A stretch of 64,000 nucleotides of DNA from Pseudomaricurvus alcaniphilus (GCF_011440395.1 NZ_JAAOIX010000006.1:1-64000), one strand, 5' to 3'; shown: positions 46,801 through 55,975, counted from the first letter of the stretch. A program made the numbers and translations. The notes: generated by a model from the sequence alone, not told the origin.

Positions 46801-48045
46801 CCACTGCACGCTTTCACCCTGTTGCCCCGGGGTCCAGGCGGCACTGAGGGGGTTGCTGGGGTCCGCCTGCTGAAACACGAAAGAAGCCTGGGAGTAGGGT
46901 GTGAGACCCGGGTCGCGGCGCGGGTTGAGGGCCTCGATGACGGTGGCAAACGGGTACTGTTGATGTTCCAGCGCTTCCAGTACGGTGTGCTGGACTCGCT
47001 GCAGGAAGTTCGCCACGCTGGGGTTATCCTGCAGCGCAGTGCGCAGGATCACCGGGTTGACGAAGTAACCGATCGCACGGCGGTAATCGGTCTGCACCCG
47101 ACCCGCCGTGGGCGAGGCAACGCAGATGTCCTCTTGCCCGGAATGCCGCGCCAGCAGGCAATACCAGGCGGCCAGCAGTAGCGAAAAGCAGGTGACACCT
47201 TGCTGTTGGGCCAGCGTTTTAATGGATGTGGCCAGCGCCGCCGGGATGGAGAAATAATGGCTGTCACCGTCAAACACCTGCAGCCCGGGTCGCGGCCGGC
47301 TGATGTCGAGGGTGAGCGGCGGCTGGTCGGGGTTCAGTGTCGCCTGCCAGTAGTTCCGGTCGGCGCGTCCCCGGGCGCTTGCCAGATAATCCTGTTGCCG
47401 TTGGCAGAACTCGCGATACTTGAGCGCCGGGCTGCGGCGCATGGCAGTTTCACCTTGATTCAGCGCCTGGTAGAGCTGGGCTAACTCATCCATCAGGAGC
47501 CACAGCGAGGTGGCGTCGATGGCGATGTGGTGCACCACCAGCAGCAACACACACTGGTCGTGGGCCAGTTGGTAGCAGCGGGCCCGCATTGGTGGTACGG
47601 AGCCCAGGTCGAAGGGCAGGCGGTAGTCGTTGACGATGCGGGCGTGCAACTGCTCCTCGGTGAGTATGCGGGCGTCGATGCAGCTCAACTTAAGTTCGGC
47701 GCCGGGGTGAATCTGCTGCACGTTTTGCCCCTCTACCACCCCGTAGCTGGTGCGCAGGATCTCGTGGCGTTGCAGCAGCAGGTTGAGCGCCTGTTGCAAC
47801 AGGTCTCGATCCAGCCCGGCGTCAATATGGACCGCCATGGCGACGTTGTAGGCGGCGGTTTGCGGTGCGCTCTGGTGAACAAACCAGAGTGCCTGCTGGC
47901 CGTTCGACATGGGCGCCAACCTGACGGCGGCGGGATTCTTTTTATTCAGCAGCTCTTTCATCAAGGCTTTCTTTTCCTCGATGTTCATCTGCTGCAGTGC
48001 TATTGGCGCGGTGCCAACGGTGGTGGCTTTTTGCTGGGCGGTCAT
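43885..48045 (-). CDS. Non-ribosomal peptide synthetase, C-A(Ser)-PCP-TE
   Basis: A 1386-residue single-module NRPS. The condensation domain (about 40-480) has HHIAIDA (about 170; the last Gly is Ala). The adenylation domain (about 515-1000) has YTSGSTGNPKG, FDVSVWE, NLYGPTEAAIDVTAW and NGKVDRRAL. Reading the specificity pocket gives DVWHISLID plus Lys, the code for L-serine. The carrier domain has FFALGGHSLLAV (Ser about 1055). The thioesterase (about 1125-1380) has GGHCVGG, with Cys (about 1185) in place of the usual Ser, LILDAPAPHF and a C-terminal AGDHITM. The N-terminal helix MNIEEKKALMKELLNKK probably docks to the PKS. AGGAG precedes the ATG; the gene begins 19 bases after the PKS stop. 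Confidence 0.92.
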   Translation of the reverse strand: MTAQQKATTVGTAPIALQQMNIEEKKALMKELLNKKNPAAVRLAPMSNGQQALWFVHQSAPQTAAYNVAMAVHIDAGLDRDLLQQALNLLLQRHEILRTSYGVVEGQNVQQIHPGAELKLSCIDARILTEEQLHARIVNDYRLPFDLGSVPPMRARCYQLAHDQCVLLLVVHHIAIDATSLWLLMDELAQLYQALNQGETAMRRSPALKYREFCQRQQDYLASARGRADRNYWQATLNPDQPPLTLDISRPRPGLQVFDGDSHYFSIPAALATSIKTLAQQQGVTCFSLLLAAWYCLLARHSGQEDICVASPTAGRVQTDYRRAIGYFVNPVILRTALQDNPSVANFLQRVQHTVLEALEHQQYPFATVIEALNPRRDPGLTPYSQASFVFQQADPSNPLSAAWTPGQQGESVQWAGLDLRQYPLNQQEGQFELELELTDNRDKLCGILKYNTALFDEPQIEMLATHYQELLQSMVTNPESPIARLNMLSEAEQQQLARWNDTRRAYPPHDNLQQLIEAQVARTPNAVALKFGDEEMTYAAMNAHANRLAHFLLQQGVELETKVGVCMERSFDMVIALLAIIKAGGAYVPVDPNYPAARLGFLLQDMETPLLLTQAPLLAKLPELDTRIVCVEQLFLEDYAADDPQLPVGPSNLAYMIYTSGSTGNPKGAMNTHAGICNRLLWMQEAYQLTAADSVLQKTPFSFDVSVWEFFWPLLAGARLVIARPDGHKDVDYLIDIIRREQITTLHFVPSMLSLFVANPEVSRCDSIRRVICSGEALSHDLQQRFFQQLDTELHNLYGPTEAAIDVTAWQCRPDSSGSVVPIGKPIANIQIHVVDKHLQPVPIGVNGELLIGGIGVARGYFKREQLNASKFIADPFSGDSFRGDRTTHLYRSGDLVRYLPDGNIEYLQRMDDQVKLRGFRIELGEVEAMLNRCRGVHETVVVKRAHGDGSEYLLAFATRDGSDTDAAAILQQAAELLPAHCVPAALEFLPAMPLTPNGKVDRRALPEHRFEGARQGAALAPRNEVERTLLRLWRELLPVQRLSIDDNFFALGGHSLLAVRLMAAIETELGQRLPLASLMQHPTIAGLAQLIEAQPQQHWNSLVAIQQEGDQTPLFLVPGGGGNVLYFYPLAEQLGHQRPVYGLQARGLDGVSAPLDNLQEIAAAMVLEIRQRQPQGPYLIGGHCVGGLIAHAITQQLVASGAEIEQLLILDAPAPHFFTPRPGAAPSRAQWIGILVGSIAQMTGQELALDPVALEPLGADEQLEVLRGVLSRAGVVANNTPLAQIRGLLQVFIGNAQLHYQEQGNIHKIPVTLYRARDFNPHYDYRHHDDPGLDLAQSSLGWQGYASGPVQVQLVAGDHITMLAPAQAEGLAAALARRLQEREI

Positions 48046-48064
48046 GGGGCGGTGCTCCTGTTTG

Positions 48065-51000
48065 CTAGTTCAATTCCAATTCCTTTTTCAGCAGCTCGTC
48101 GAGCTGCTCTTCACTCATTTCATCGATGCCCGCCGGCGCTGAGCTGTCCTGTGCCAGGTCGGCAAGGATTTCGAGCTCGGCTTCTGCCGGACTGGCAGCA
48201 GACTGTGCTTCCCGTTCGTCGTGGTCGCTGGCACCGGTGCCGTCATCGAACAAGGCGCTCAACTTGGTGGCGATCACCTCGGCGATTCGGGTGCTGCTAT
48301 TGCCCTTCATCAACTCCAGGATGGAGACGTCCACCTTGAACTCCTCGCGGATTTTCATCTGCAGGTCGATGGCCATAAGCGAGTCGAGCCCATAGCGATT
48401 GATGGGGGTGTCCGGGTCGATGTGTTCTGGTGCCAGCTTCAGGGTGGCGGCCAGCATGCCGGTGAAGCACTGGGCGCTGGCGCTGGTCAGCGCGGCGCTG
48501 CCCTGGGCGTGCAGGTCGGACCAGCTGTCGCCCTGGGGCTGGTCAGCATCGGCATCTACCAGTTCGGAGAAGCGCGGGTTGGCGCTGGCGCTTTCACACT
48601 GGCCCCAGCGCTGCCAGTCGATATTGAAAATACCCATCTGCGCCACCGGCGCCTGCATCAGTTGGCCAAACGCCGCGTGGGCCTGGTCTACCGAGCAACC
48701 GTGAATGCCGATATGGGCCAGGTGCTTGATCACATTGGCGTCGGCCGCCATGCCCACATCGCTGAGCACGCCCCAGTTGATGGACGTGGCGGCCAGGCCG
48801 TGGGCGTGGCGGTGCTGGGCGAGATTGTCGAGGAACAGGTTGGCGGCCACGTAGTTGGCCTGGTTGCGGTTGCCGATCAGGGCGGAGACCGAGGAGTAGA
48901 GTACAAAGCAGTCCAGTGGCAAGTGCCGGGTAAGGCTGTGCAGATGCCAGGCGCCCAGGGCCTTGGGGCGCATGACGGTGGCCAGGCTGGCGCTGTCGAT
49001 GGCCATCAGTTCGCGGTCGTCCAGCACCCCCGCGGTATGGAATACCCCGCCCAGCGGTGGCAGCTGCTGGCCGATGCAGGCCAGCATGTTGCTGGTGGCG
49101 GCGCGGTCGGCGATATCCGCCGCCAGCACACTGACGCGGGCGCCAGCGGCTTCCAGTTCCGCAATTGCGGCGTTTGCCGCTGTAGTGCTGGCGCCACTGC
49201 GGCTCACCAAAGCCAGGTGGCGGGCACCCTGTTGCACCAGCCAGCGGGCCATGCCGAGACCAAAGCCGCCGCAACCACCGCTGATGAGATAGGTGGCGTC
49301 GGGCCGGATGCGCAGGCTGGCAGCGGGCTTGGGAATACTTTCCAGGGGCGCAGCGGAATCGAGGTCCAGCACTCCCGGGGCAGCAGGGTCGGTGAGCAGC
49401 GCTGTCGCTTCCAACACCGGCAGGGGCGCACGGTCCCGAGCGGCAACCTGACTTGGATCGAGGTTGGCAATCAGGGATTGCAGTTGCCGCTGTAATTCGA
49501 CTGGCGCGAGCAGGGCGTCGGCCAGCAGGTCAGCTTTGCGCAATTGAACCTGCAGTTTGCCGGAGGCCAGGGGTACAGGCAGCACATCCTGTTGCAGGTC
49601 AGCCTGCAGGTTGATCAAGCAGCCCCGGGTCGCCAGCAGGGCATCGACATCGATATGGGGCGCGGGACCCGCGCTGTTGAGGATCAAATCGAAACCGCTG
49701 GCGGGGCGCCGGGCCTGTAAATCCTGCATTAAGTCGGCGCTATTGATATGTAGCTGGCGACCGCTGCTGGTGTCGGCTGCGGCCAGTACTTCCACACACT
49801 GGCAACCCAGGCTGGCGGCCAGCTGTGCCAACCAGTGGCCGCTGGCGGTGTCGCTGCCGAGAATCAGCACCGAGCTACCCACTTCTACGCGGCCATAGTC
49901 CAGCAGCGCGGCTTGCGCCTGGTGCAGGCCGGATAGGGCGCCCGCGGCTCGGGTTGCCGGCCAGTCGGCGGGTTTGCGCAGCGCCAGCATCGAAGCCGGG
50001 TCGAGGTTGACAAAGCGCCGCAGCTCACCCCGGTAGCAAGCGATGATTTCCTCACCGCTGTGGTAAGCCTTTACGGCAGCGCCAGTGTTGACGATACGCG
50101 CACAGACTTCCTGCAGGTCGTCGCTGCCGCCGTTTACAACCGCGGCCAGCAGTTGGATTTCAATCTCATGGTCCTGGGGCTGGCGGCGTGAGCAGTGCTG
50201 GAACCCGGCGCCGCAGAGTTGCGCCAGCTCGGTGGGCGCCAGCTCGACATTACGCTCTGGCCCGGCCACTTGCGGCTGCGGACGTGGCGCCTCGTGCAGA
50301 GGACTGTGGCAGAGGCGATAGGCGAACCGTTGTGAACCGCGCAGGGCGAGTTCCTGTTCGACTGTATTGTCGGCGCGAGTATTTTGGCCGGAGGGGCTGA
50401 CGGCACATTCGGCCAGTAGTTGTTGCATGGCCGGTGGGGACAGGTCGCGATCCAGGTCGATGGCAGTGCAATGCAGCTTGGGCAGTTCCATTGCCGCCAC
50501 CCGGGCGAGACCGATCACCGGGCTCTGGGCGAAGCCGTCGCAGGTGTCGGTGTCCAGCACCCGCTGGGCGTCGCGGGTCAGGAGAATGGTTTTCAGGGGC
50601 AGCGGGCTGTCCAGCTCTTGTACTGCTTGCAGGAACCCCAGGGCCTGGGCGCTGCCTTGCAGGTGGACGGGGTCGTCACTGGTCTGCTCCATGGCCAGGC
50701 CATAGACCAGGCACAGCCGGTCGTAGTCGCGGAACTGCTGCTGGTCTGCGAAGACGCGTCGCAGCTGCTCGGCACTGCCCGGGTCAAGCTGGTATTCCCG
50801 CTGGTTCAGTTTACGGTACTCACCCTCGGCATAGAGGGTGATCTGGTCAATACCTGGCTGCTGCTGAAAGGTCTGCTTTAACTGCTGGCCGGCATCACTG
50901 CGTGGCAGCAGGACGATATGGCAGACAGAACCCTGGTCGCCCGGATTCTGCTGGTCGGCAGCGACCGCTGCCGTATTTATGTCAGGCAGTGCCTCTTGCG

Positions 51001-54000
51001 GCAGCCAGCGCCCCTGGTAGGCCCAGTCATCCAGTTGCACGGCGGCGTCATCCTGCAGGGAGCGCAGCGCCTGGCAGCGCAAATCGAGAATTTCTGCCAG
51101 CACCCGGCCGCTGTCGTCGCAGATACTGATATGGCCGCGAATACTCTGCGCGCTGATATCCGTCACCGTGCCATGACAGTAAATGGCACCGCCGGCTTTC
51201 TCGTAGTGACGCAGTTGACCGATGTGTACTGGGATATACACCTGGCGACCGAACTCACTCTGTTCCGGCAGCGCCGAGATCAGCGCCTGGAAGCAGGCAT
51301 CCAGCAGGGTGGGGTGCAGCTGGTGATCCCCGGCCGGCAGGCTGATATCGGCGTGGGCGCGAATCCGGGCCAGCACTGCGCCGTCGCGGCGCCAGAGCAT
51401 GTCGATGCCCTGGAACCGGGGGCCGTACTGGAGCCCGCGTTGCGCCAGCGCCGGGTAGATTTCGGCCGCCTCCAGCAGTTGCATGCCCGCCGCCTTGAGG
51501 GCGTTGATGTCGACGCTCTGCTGCTGCACCAGGGTCAGGTCCTGCAGGCGGCCGCTGGCGTGCAGGGTGTGCTGGTCGCGCTCTGCCGGGGTGTGACTGT
51601 GGATTTCAAAGTGCCCCTGTTGCACCCGGGTCTGCATCAGGTGCTCGCTATCACTGTCGATCACCATGGCATTGTGCAGGCGGATATCGGTCAGCAAGCA
51701 GGCGTCGCCAGTGGCAGTTTCCCGGTGGGCACAGAGTGCCGCTTCGATATAGGCGGCGCCCGGCAGGATAACCAGGTCTTCCACCTTGTGATCTTCGAGC
51801 CAGGGCAGGTAGTTGCTGTTGACCTGGTTGCACCAGCTGTTAAACGGCCCCTCCTCCCGCGCGCCCAGTACCGCGTGCTGGAAACTGTGGCCGAGCCGGT
51901 CGCGCTGCGCCTGGGGGGCATCGTTCCAGTGACGCTCCCGCTGCCAGGGGTAGGTGGGCAGTGGCACGTAGGCAGGTGCCATGGGGGTGCAATGCTCACC
52001 GTCGACGGTCCAGCAAAAACGATTGCTGGCCAGGTTGGCCCAGTGCAGGCGGTAACCCAGGGTGTAAAGGGTTGCTGCACAGTGGCGCAGGTTCAGCTGT
52101 TCCGCGGCACCCCGCTGCAGTGAGTTCAGCAAGTGGCCCTTGACCTTGTGTTTGCTGAAACTCTCTTTGATCGAGGTGGATAAAACCGGGTGTGGACCGA
52201 TCTCAATAAAATCCTCATAGCCATCGGCCAGCATCTGCTCCAGCGTCTTGTAAAAGTACACCGGCTGGCGCACGTTGCGGCACCAGTATTCGGCGTCGTA
52301 GGCGCTGCCTTTGATGCGTGCAGCGGTGACCGTTGAGTACACAGACAATGTCGGCTTTGCAGGCGTGAGCTCGGCCAGGCAGCTGCGGATTTCATCCAGC
52401 AGCGGGTCCATGGTAGGGCTGTGGTAGGCCACCTCGACCTGCAGCGGACGATTGAACGCACCACGCGCGTCCAGCTGGGCGGCGATTTTCTCCAGCGCTT
52501 TGCTGTCGCCGGCCAGGGTAATGGCGCTGGGACCGTTGATGGCGGCGATGGATACCTTGCCCTGCCAGGGCTCAAGCAGGGCGTCGGCTTCGGTTTCGTT
52601 TACCCCGACCGCCAGCATCGACCCCTGGTGGGCGGCTTTCTTCTGGATGCGGCTGCGCTGGTAGCTCACCAGCAGCGCCTGTTGCAGTGACAGAATGCCG
52701 GAGTGGTAGGCGCTGGCCACCTCGCCCACGCTGTGGCCGACGATGGCTGCCGGCTCGATACCCCAGCTGCACAGCAGTTCCACCAGCGCCACTTGCAGGA
52801 CAAAGTTGGCCGGCTGGGCGATCTGGGTTTCGCCGATCCGCGATTCGTTTTCGGGGCGCAACATTTCTTCCTGGATTGACCAGCCGGCGATGTCGCGGAA
52901 CAGCTGGTCACAGCGGTACACCGCGGCGCGAAATACCGGCTCCGAATGAAACAGCTGCTGGCCCATACCCCACCACTGGGGGCCCATACCGGTAAAGACA
53001 AAGGCAAGCTTATTGCGCGCCTGGCTGACGTGGCCCTCGGCGCTGTGCGGGTTGGGTTGCTGGTCCAGGTACTGGCGCAAGTTCGTGCACAGCTCCTCCC
53101 GATTGGCGCCGCTGATGCAGAGTCGATGCTCCAGTTGCGCGCGCCGGTCGCCGGCGGAGTAACACAGGTCGCTGAGGGCAGGCTCATCTGTGTCGCTCTG
53201 CAGTCGCTGCCAGTAGAGTTCTGCCAGCTTTGTGAGTGCGGGTTTGCTGCGCGCCGACAGCGGCAGCAGCCAGCGCTGGCCGCTGGCGTTTTCAATATTG
53301 CCCCGTGGCAGGGACGGTGCCGCGGGAGAGTAACTCTGCAACAGGGCACCGGCGTTGGTACCGCCGTAGCCAAACGAATTGATGGCGGAGTACAGCGGCT
53401 GCTCGCCGCCCGGCAGTGGCGTGGCCCGGCGCGGCACTTGCAGACGCAAATCTGCGAACGGAATTTTCGGGTTGAGTTGCTGCAGGTTTGCCTGGGGCGG
53501 CACACAGCGGTGCTGCAGGGTGAGGGCGGTCTTGATAATCCCGGCCACCCCGGAGGCGGCTTCCAGGTGGCCGATGCTGCTCTTGACGGAACCGACGATA
53601 CAGGGGGCGTCGGCCGTTTTCTCGCAACCAATGGTGGCGCCGATGGCGGACATCTCCAGCGGGTCACCGACGGCCGTGCCAGTGCCGTGGGCTTCGAAGT
53701 AGTGAATGTCTTTCAGCGGCACTTGCGCGCGCCGCGCCACTTTGCGAATCAGCGCTTGCTGCGATTCGGTATTGGGCACAGTAATGCCGTCAGTGCGACC
53801 GTCCTGGTTGCAGGCGGTGGCGCGGATCTGGGCGTAGATCCGGTCGCCGTCGCGCTCGGCGTCGGCCAGCGGTTTGACCACGATGATGCCGGCACCTTCA
53901 CCGCGACCGTAACCGTTGGCGCGGGCGTCGAAGGCCTTGGAGCGGCCGTCGGGGGCGAGGAAACCGCCCTTGCACAGGCCGATAAAAATTTCCGGCCGGT

Positions 54001-54679
54001 GCATGATGTTGACGCCGCCCACCAGGGCCAGTTCGCTGTCGCCATTCCAGATGCTTTGGCAGGCCTGGTCGAGGGCCACCATGGAGGCGGAACAGGCGGT
54101 ATCGATGGTCATGCTGGGGCCGCGCAGGTCGTAGAAGTAGGAGAGCCGGTTGGAGAGCATGGTCAGGGTCATGCCCACGGCGGTGTTGGCGGCGATGGTG
54201 TGACGGTTGAGGGGGCTCAGTTGGGTGAGCTTGTTGTCCAGCATAAAGCCGCCCACAAACACGCCGGTCTCGCTGCCGGCCAGGGATTCCGGGTCGATAC
54301 CGGCATCTTCCAGCGCTTCCCAACTGACTTCCATCAGCACCCGTTGTTGCGGATCCATGGAAGCTGCTTCCCGCGGCGACACGCCAAAAAACAGGGCGTC
54401 GAAGTCAAAGATATTTTCTTCCAGGAAGCCGCCGCTCTTGACGTACATCTTGCCCGGCTTGTTGCGATCACTGTCGTAGAATCGATCTATGGCCCAGCGG
54501 TCGGCGGGCACATCGACGATGCAGTCCCTGCCCGCCAGCAGGTTGTCCCAGAACAGGCGCGGATTGGCAGCCGCCCCGGGAAAGCGGCAACCAATACCGA
54601 CAATCGCCAGTGGCTCAGGGGCCTGGTCACGGGTGGTTGGGACGAGGTTGAAACGCTCGGCGGAAGTGTAGTCATTCAT
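48065..54679 (-). CDS. Type I polyketide synthase module, KS-AT-DH-ER(inactive)-KR-ACP
   Basis: A 2204-residue PKS. KS (about 20-450): DTACSAS (Cys about 196), EAHGTGTAVGDPLE, SSIGHLEAASG, all catalytic residues kept. AT (about 560-870): GHSVGE (Ser about 649), VAYHS, pointing to malonyl-CoA. DH (about 935-1220): HKVEDLVILPGA (His about 963; Gly of HxxxGxxxxP is Asp) and HPTLLDACFQ. An ER-like region (about 1430-1740) lacks the glycine-rich NADPH motif (LILGSDTASGHWLAQ instead) and is probably dead. KR (about 1790-1990): SGGCGGFGLG, GVLDDREL (B-type, D-hydroxyl predicted), Tyr about 1942 in QANYVAAN. ACP: GLDSLMAIDL (Ser about 2100). The acidic tail MSEEQLDELLKKELELN is a likely docking segment for the NRPS. 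No loading module is present, so the starter must be supplied in trans. AAGGATC precedes the ATG. Confidence 0.93.
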   Translation of the reverse strand: MNDYTSAERFNLVPTTRDQAPEPLAIVGIGCRFPGAAANPRLFWDNLLAGRDCIVDVPADRWAIDRFYDSDRNKPGKMYVKSGGFLEENIFDFDALFFGVSPREAASMDPQQRVLMEVSWEALEDAGIDPESLAGSETGVFVGGFMLDNKLTQLSPLNRHTIAANTAVGMTLTMLSNRLSYFYDLRGPSMTIDTACSASMVALDQACQSIWNGDSELALVGGVNIMHRPEIFIGLCKGGFLAPDGRSKAFDARANGYGRGEGAGIIVVKPLADAERDGDRIYAQIRATACNQDGRTDGITVPNTESQQALIRKVARRAQVPLKDIHYFEAHGTGTAVGDPLEMSAIGATIGCEKTADAPCIVGSVKSSIGHLEAASGVAGIIKTALTLQHRCVPPQANLQQLNPKIPFADLRLQVPRRATPLPGGEQPLYSAINSFGYGGTNAGALLQSYSPAAPSLPRGNIENASGQRWLLPLSARSKPALTKLAELYWQRLQSDTDEPALSDLCYSAGDRRAQLEHRLCISGANREELCTNLRQYLDQQPNPHSAEGHVSQARNKLAFVFTGMGPQWWGMGQQLFHSEPVFRAAVYRCDQLFRDIAGWSIQEEMLRPENESRIGETQIAQPANFVLQVALVELLCSWGIEPAAIVGHSVGEVASAYHSGILSLQQALLVSYQRSRIQKKAAHQGSMLAVGVNETEADALLEPWQGKVSIAAINGPSAITLAGDSKALEKIAAQLDARGAFNRPLQVEVAYHSPTMDPLLDEIRSCLAELTPAKPTLSVYSTVTAARIKGSAYDAEYWCRNVRQPVYFYKTLEQMLADGYEDFIEIGPHPVLSTSIKESFSKHKVKGHLLNSLQRGAAEQLNLRHCAATLYTLGYRLHWANLASNRFCWTVDGEHCTPMAPAYVPLPTYPWQRERHWNDAPQAQRDRLGHSFQHAVLGAREEGPFNSWCNQVNSNYLPWLEDHKVEDLVILPGAAYIEAALCAHRETATGDACLLTDIRLHNAMVIDSDSEHLMQTRVQQGHFEIHSHTPAERDQHTLHASGRLQDLTLVQQQSVDINALKAAGMQLLEAAEIYPALAQRGLQYGPRFQGIDMLWRRDGAVLARIRAHADISLPAGDHQLHPTLLDACFQALISALPEQSEFGRQVYIPVHIGQLRHYEKAGGAIYCHGTVTDISAQSIRGHISICDDSGRVLAEILDLRCQALRSLQDDAAVQLDDWAYQGRWLPQEALPDINTAAVAADQQNPGDQGSVCHIVLLPRSDAGQQLKQTFQQQPGIDQITLYAEGEYRKLNQREYQLDPGSAEQLRRVFADQQQFRDYDRLCLVYGLAMEQTSDDPVHLQGSAQALGFLQAVQELDSPLPLKTILLTRDAQRVLDTDTCDGFAQSPVIGLARVAAMELPKLHCTAIDLDRDLSPPAMQQLLAECAVSPSGQNTRADNTVEQELALRGSQRFAYRLCHSPLHEAPRPQPQVAGPERNVELAPTELAQLCGAGFQHCSRRQPQDHEIEIQLLAAVVNGGSDDLQEVCARIVNTGAAVKAYHSGEEIIACYRGELRRFVNLDPASMLALRKPADWPATRAAGALSGLHQAQAALLDYGRVEVGSSVLILGSDTASGHWLAQLAASLGCQCVEVLAAADTSSGRQLHINSADLMQDLQARRPASGFDLILNSAGPAPHIDVDALLATRGCLINLQADLQQDVLPVPLASGKLQVQLRKADLLADALLAPVELQRQLQSLIANLDPSQVAARDRAPLPVLEATALLTDPAAPGVLDLDSAAPLESIPKPAASLRIRPDATYLISGGCGGFGLGMARWLVQQGARHLALVSRSGASTTAANAAIAELEAAGARVSVLAADIADRAATSNMLACIGQQLPPLGGVFHTAGVLDDRELMAIDSASLATVMRPKALGAWHLHSLTRHLPLDCFVLYSSVSALIGNRNQANYVAANLFLDNLAQHRHAHGLAATSINWGVLSDVGMAADANVIKHLAHIGIHGCSVDQAHAAFGQLMQAPVAQMGIFNIDWQRWGQCESASANPRFSELVDADADQPQGDSWSDLHAQGSAALTSASAQCFTGMLAATLKLAPEHIDPDTPINRYGLDSLMAIDLQMKIREEFKVDVSILELMKGNSSTRIAEVIATKLSALFDDGTGASDHDEREAQSAASPAEAELEILADLAQDSSAPAGIDEMSEEQLDELLKKELELN

Positions 54680-54842
54680 AGTGTGATCCTTCACTGCGCT
54701 GGTGGGTGTTAACACGATGGTTTGCGCCAGTCAGGCAAATGGCTCGTGAACTGTGCTCGATCGCCGGCAGGGAAGCTGTCGAGTTGCAGCACAGTGTACG
54801 AATAGCAGGGCTCGCCGGGCTGTTAGAAATTACCCGGCGTTT

Positions 54843-54856
54843 TGTGACTTATTTAC
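54843..54856 (-). promoter_or_regulatory. Motif GTAAATAAGTCACA upstream of the PKS
   Basis: An exact 14-base match to 56062-56075 in the same orientation relative to the gene. Located about 165 bases before the PKS start. Likely a common regulator site. Confidence 0.55.
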
Positions 54857-54956
54857 ATTGTTCGGGGCACTTCGGAGGTGGACTGAAATTTTCTGCGCAG
54901 CCTGAATTTATAGGCTTAAACGGTAGGCCGGAGACGAATGGCACTTACTTGAGAGT

Positions 54957-54983
54957 GTCATCCCCGCGCAGGCGGGGATCCAG
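54957..54983 (+). repeat. REP-like palindrome, copy 1
   Basis: Begins GTCATCCCCGCGCAGG and ends CGGGGATCCAG. Each arm of the short palindrome pairs CCCCGC with GCGGGG. An identical copy occurs at 62345-62371. Confidence 0.8.
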
Positions 54984-55011
54984 TGTTTCAGGACACATAT
55001 AACGCAGGCCC

Positions 55012-55038
55012 CTGGATTCCCGCCTGCGCGGGAATGAC
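55012..55038 (-). repeat. REP-like palindrome, copy 2 (inverted)
   Basis: Begins CTGGATTCCCGCC and ends GGGAATGAC; the reverse complement of copy 1 with compensating base changes that keep the stem. Confidence 0.8.
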
Positions 55039-55072
55039 ACCCAAGACAACGCGCGAAAGCTGATTAACTCTC

Positions 55073-55099
55073 CTGGATTCCCGCCTGCGCGGGAATGAC
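55073..55099 (-). repeat. REP-like palindrome, copy 3 (inverted)
   Basis: Same sequence and orientation as copy 2, 61 bases further on. The three copies together form an opposed cluster (one forward, two reverse) typical of BIME-like arrangements. Confidence 0.8.
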
Positions 55100-55204
55100 A
55101 AGCTGGATTTTTCGCAACTTTGCGATGTTGCCGTCCAGGTTAGAGGCTTTTAAAAACTGCCGCAGCAGAGACAATCATCATGCGGGCCTGGGCGTGCACG
55201 AAGG

Positions 55205-55975
55205 TCAACTGTGAATAAACACCCGGGTCATAACGTACTGCGTTGCAAGTAACTGGCAGTTGACATCCAGCTCGCGCCCGGTTGGCAGGGAACTGTGCAG
55301 GGGTTGGTTGATGCGTAACCTGAGAGAGCTTAGCCGCGGCTCAATATGGATCACCGACACCGCATCGAAATCAAAGTAGCGACCGACCACCGGGTAGGCG
55401 GCCTTGAAAAAACTTTCCTTGGCAGAAAACATGAGGGTGAGCAGCAGTTGCCGTGACACGCTCGACTCATCCAGCAGCTCGCGCTCTGCGTTGTCCAGTA
55501 GCCGGCACTCGATGTTCGCGGCCGTCTCCGCAGGAACGATTTCTTCAATATCGATTCCCAGCCCGGGCCAGTGTGCTTTGCCCGCTCGGCCGGCATGGTC
55601 CTGTTGCACCACCAGCGCCACCGCCTGGCCCCGGCAGTGACTTATGGAGCCGGTAAAGCCCTGCGGCCAGGTCGGAATACCGAGTTTATCCCGGCCCACG
55701 CTTACCGGCTGCAGGCAGAGTAGATCCAGGGCGCGCAGGGCACAGTAGCGGCCGGCGAGGTATTCGGCCCGGCGACGCAGTACGGATTGGCGAATGCTGG
55801 CGGGTAAGGGGATCTGCAGTTCGTCAAACAGCGTGTCGCGGTAGCGGGAAATGTCGAAACTACAGTGTACCAGCGGTACTGCGCGGCCGTGCCACAGCCA
55901 GCTGCAGTTCTCCTGCAGGAATGGCAGAGGCTCAAGCGTGGAGTGTACGGGTATCGATACCGCTTCGCAGGTCAT
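55205..55975 (-). CDS. 4'-phosphopantetheinyl transferase (Sfp/EntD-type)
   Basis: A 256-residue PPTase of the EntD/Sfp superfamily, which loads the phosphopantetheine arm onto carrier proteins. Motifs run in order: RRAEYLAGRYCA, GFTGSISHCRGQAVA, GLGIDIEEI (magnesium ligands) and FSAKESFFKAAYP (catalytic Glu/Lys). It is divergent in its C-terminal third but all the key residues are present. It lies upstream of the PKS on the same strand and shares its promoter motif, so it is the dedicated activator of the PKS ACP and NRPS PCP. Confidence 0.92.
   Translation of the reverse strand: MTCEAVSIPVHSTLEPLPFLQENCSWLWHGRAVPLVHCSFDISRYRDTLFDELQIPLPASIRQSVLRRRAEYLAGRYCALRALDLLCLQPVSVGRDKLGIPTWPQGFTGSISHCRGQAVALVVQQDHAGRAGKAHWPGLGIDIEEIVPAETAANIECRLLDNAERELLDESSVSRQLLLTLMFSAKESFFKAAYPVVGRYFDFDAVSVIHIEPRLSSLRLRINQPLHSSLPTGRELDVNCQLLATQYVMTRVFIHS

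Larger units (their letters stand above)
54680..55204. other. Intergenic region upstream of the PKS
   Basis: 525 bases between the PPTase and PKS genes, both read on the minus strand. It holds the motif shared with the PPTase promoter (54843-54856) and three REP-like palindromes (54957-55099). No gene is supported. Confidence 0.55.

Noticed and set aside
52946-54712. 588-codon plus-strand open frame opposite the PKS
   Set aside because: Mirror frame of the KS and AT domains; composition follows the codon bias of the real gene and no domain is recognisable.
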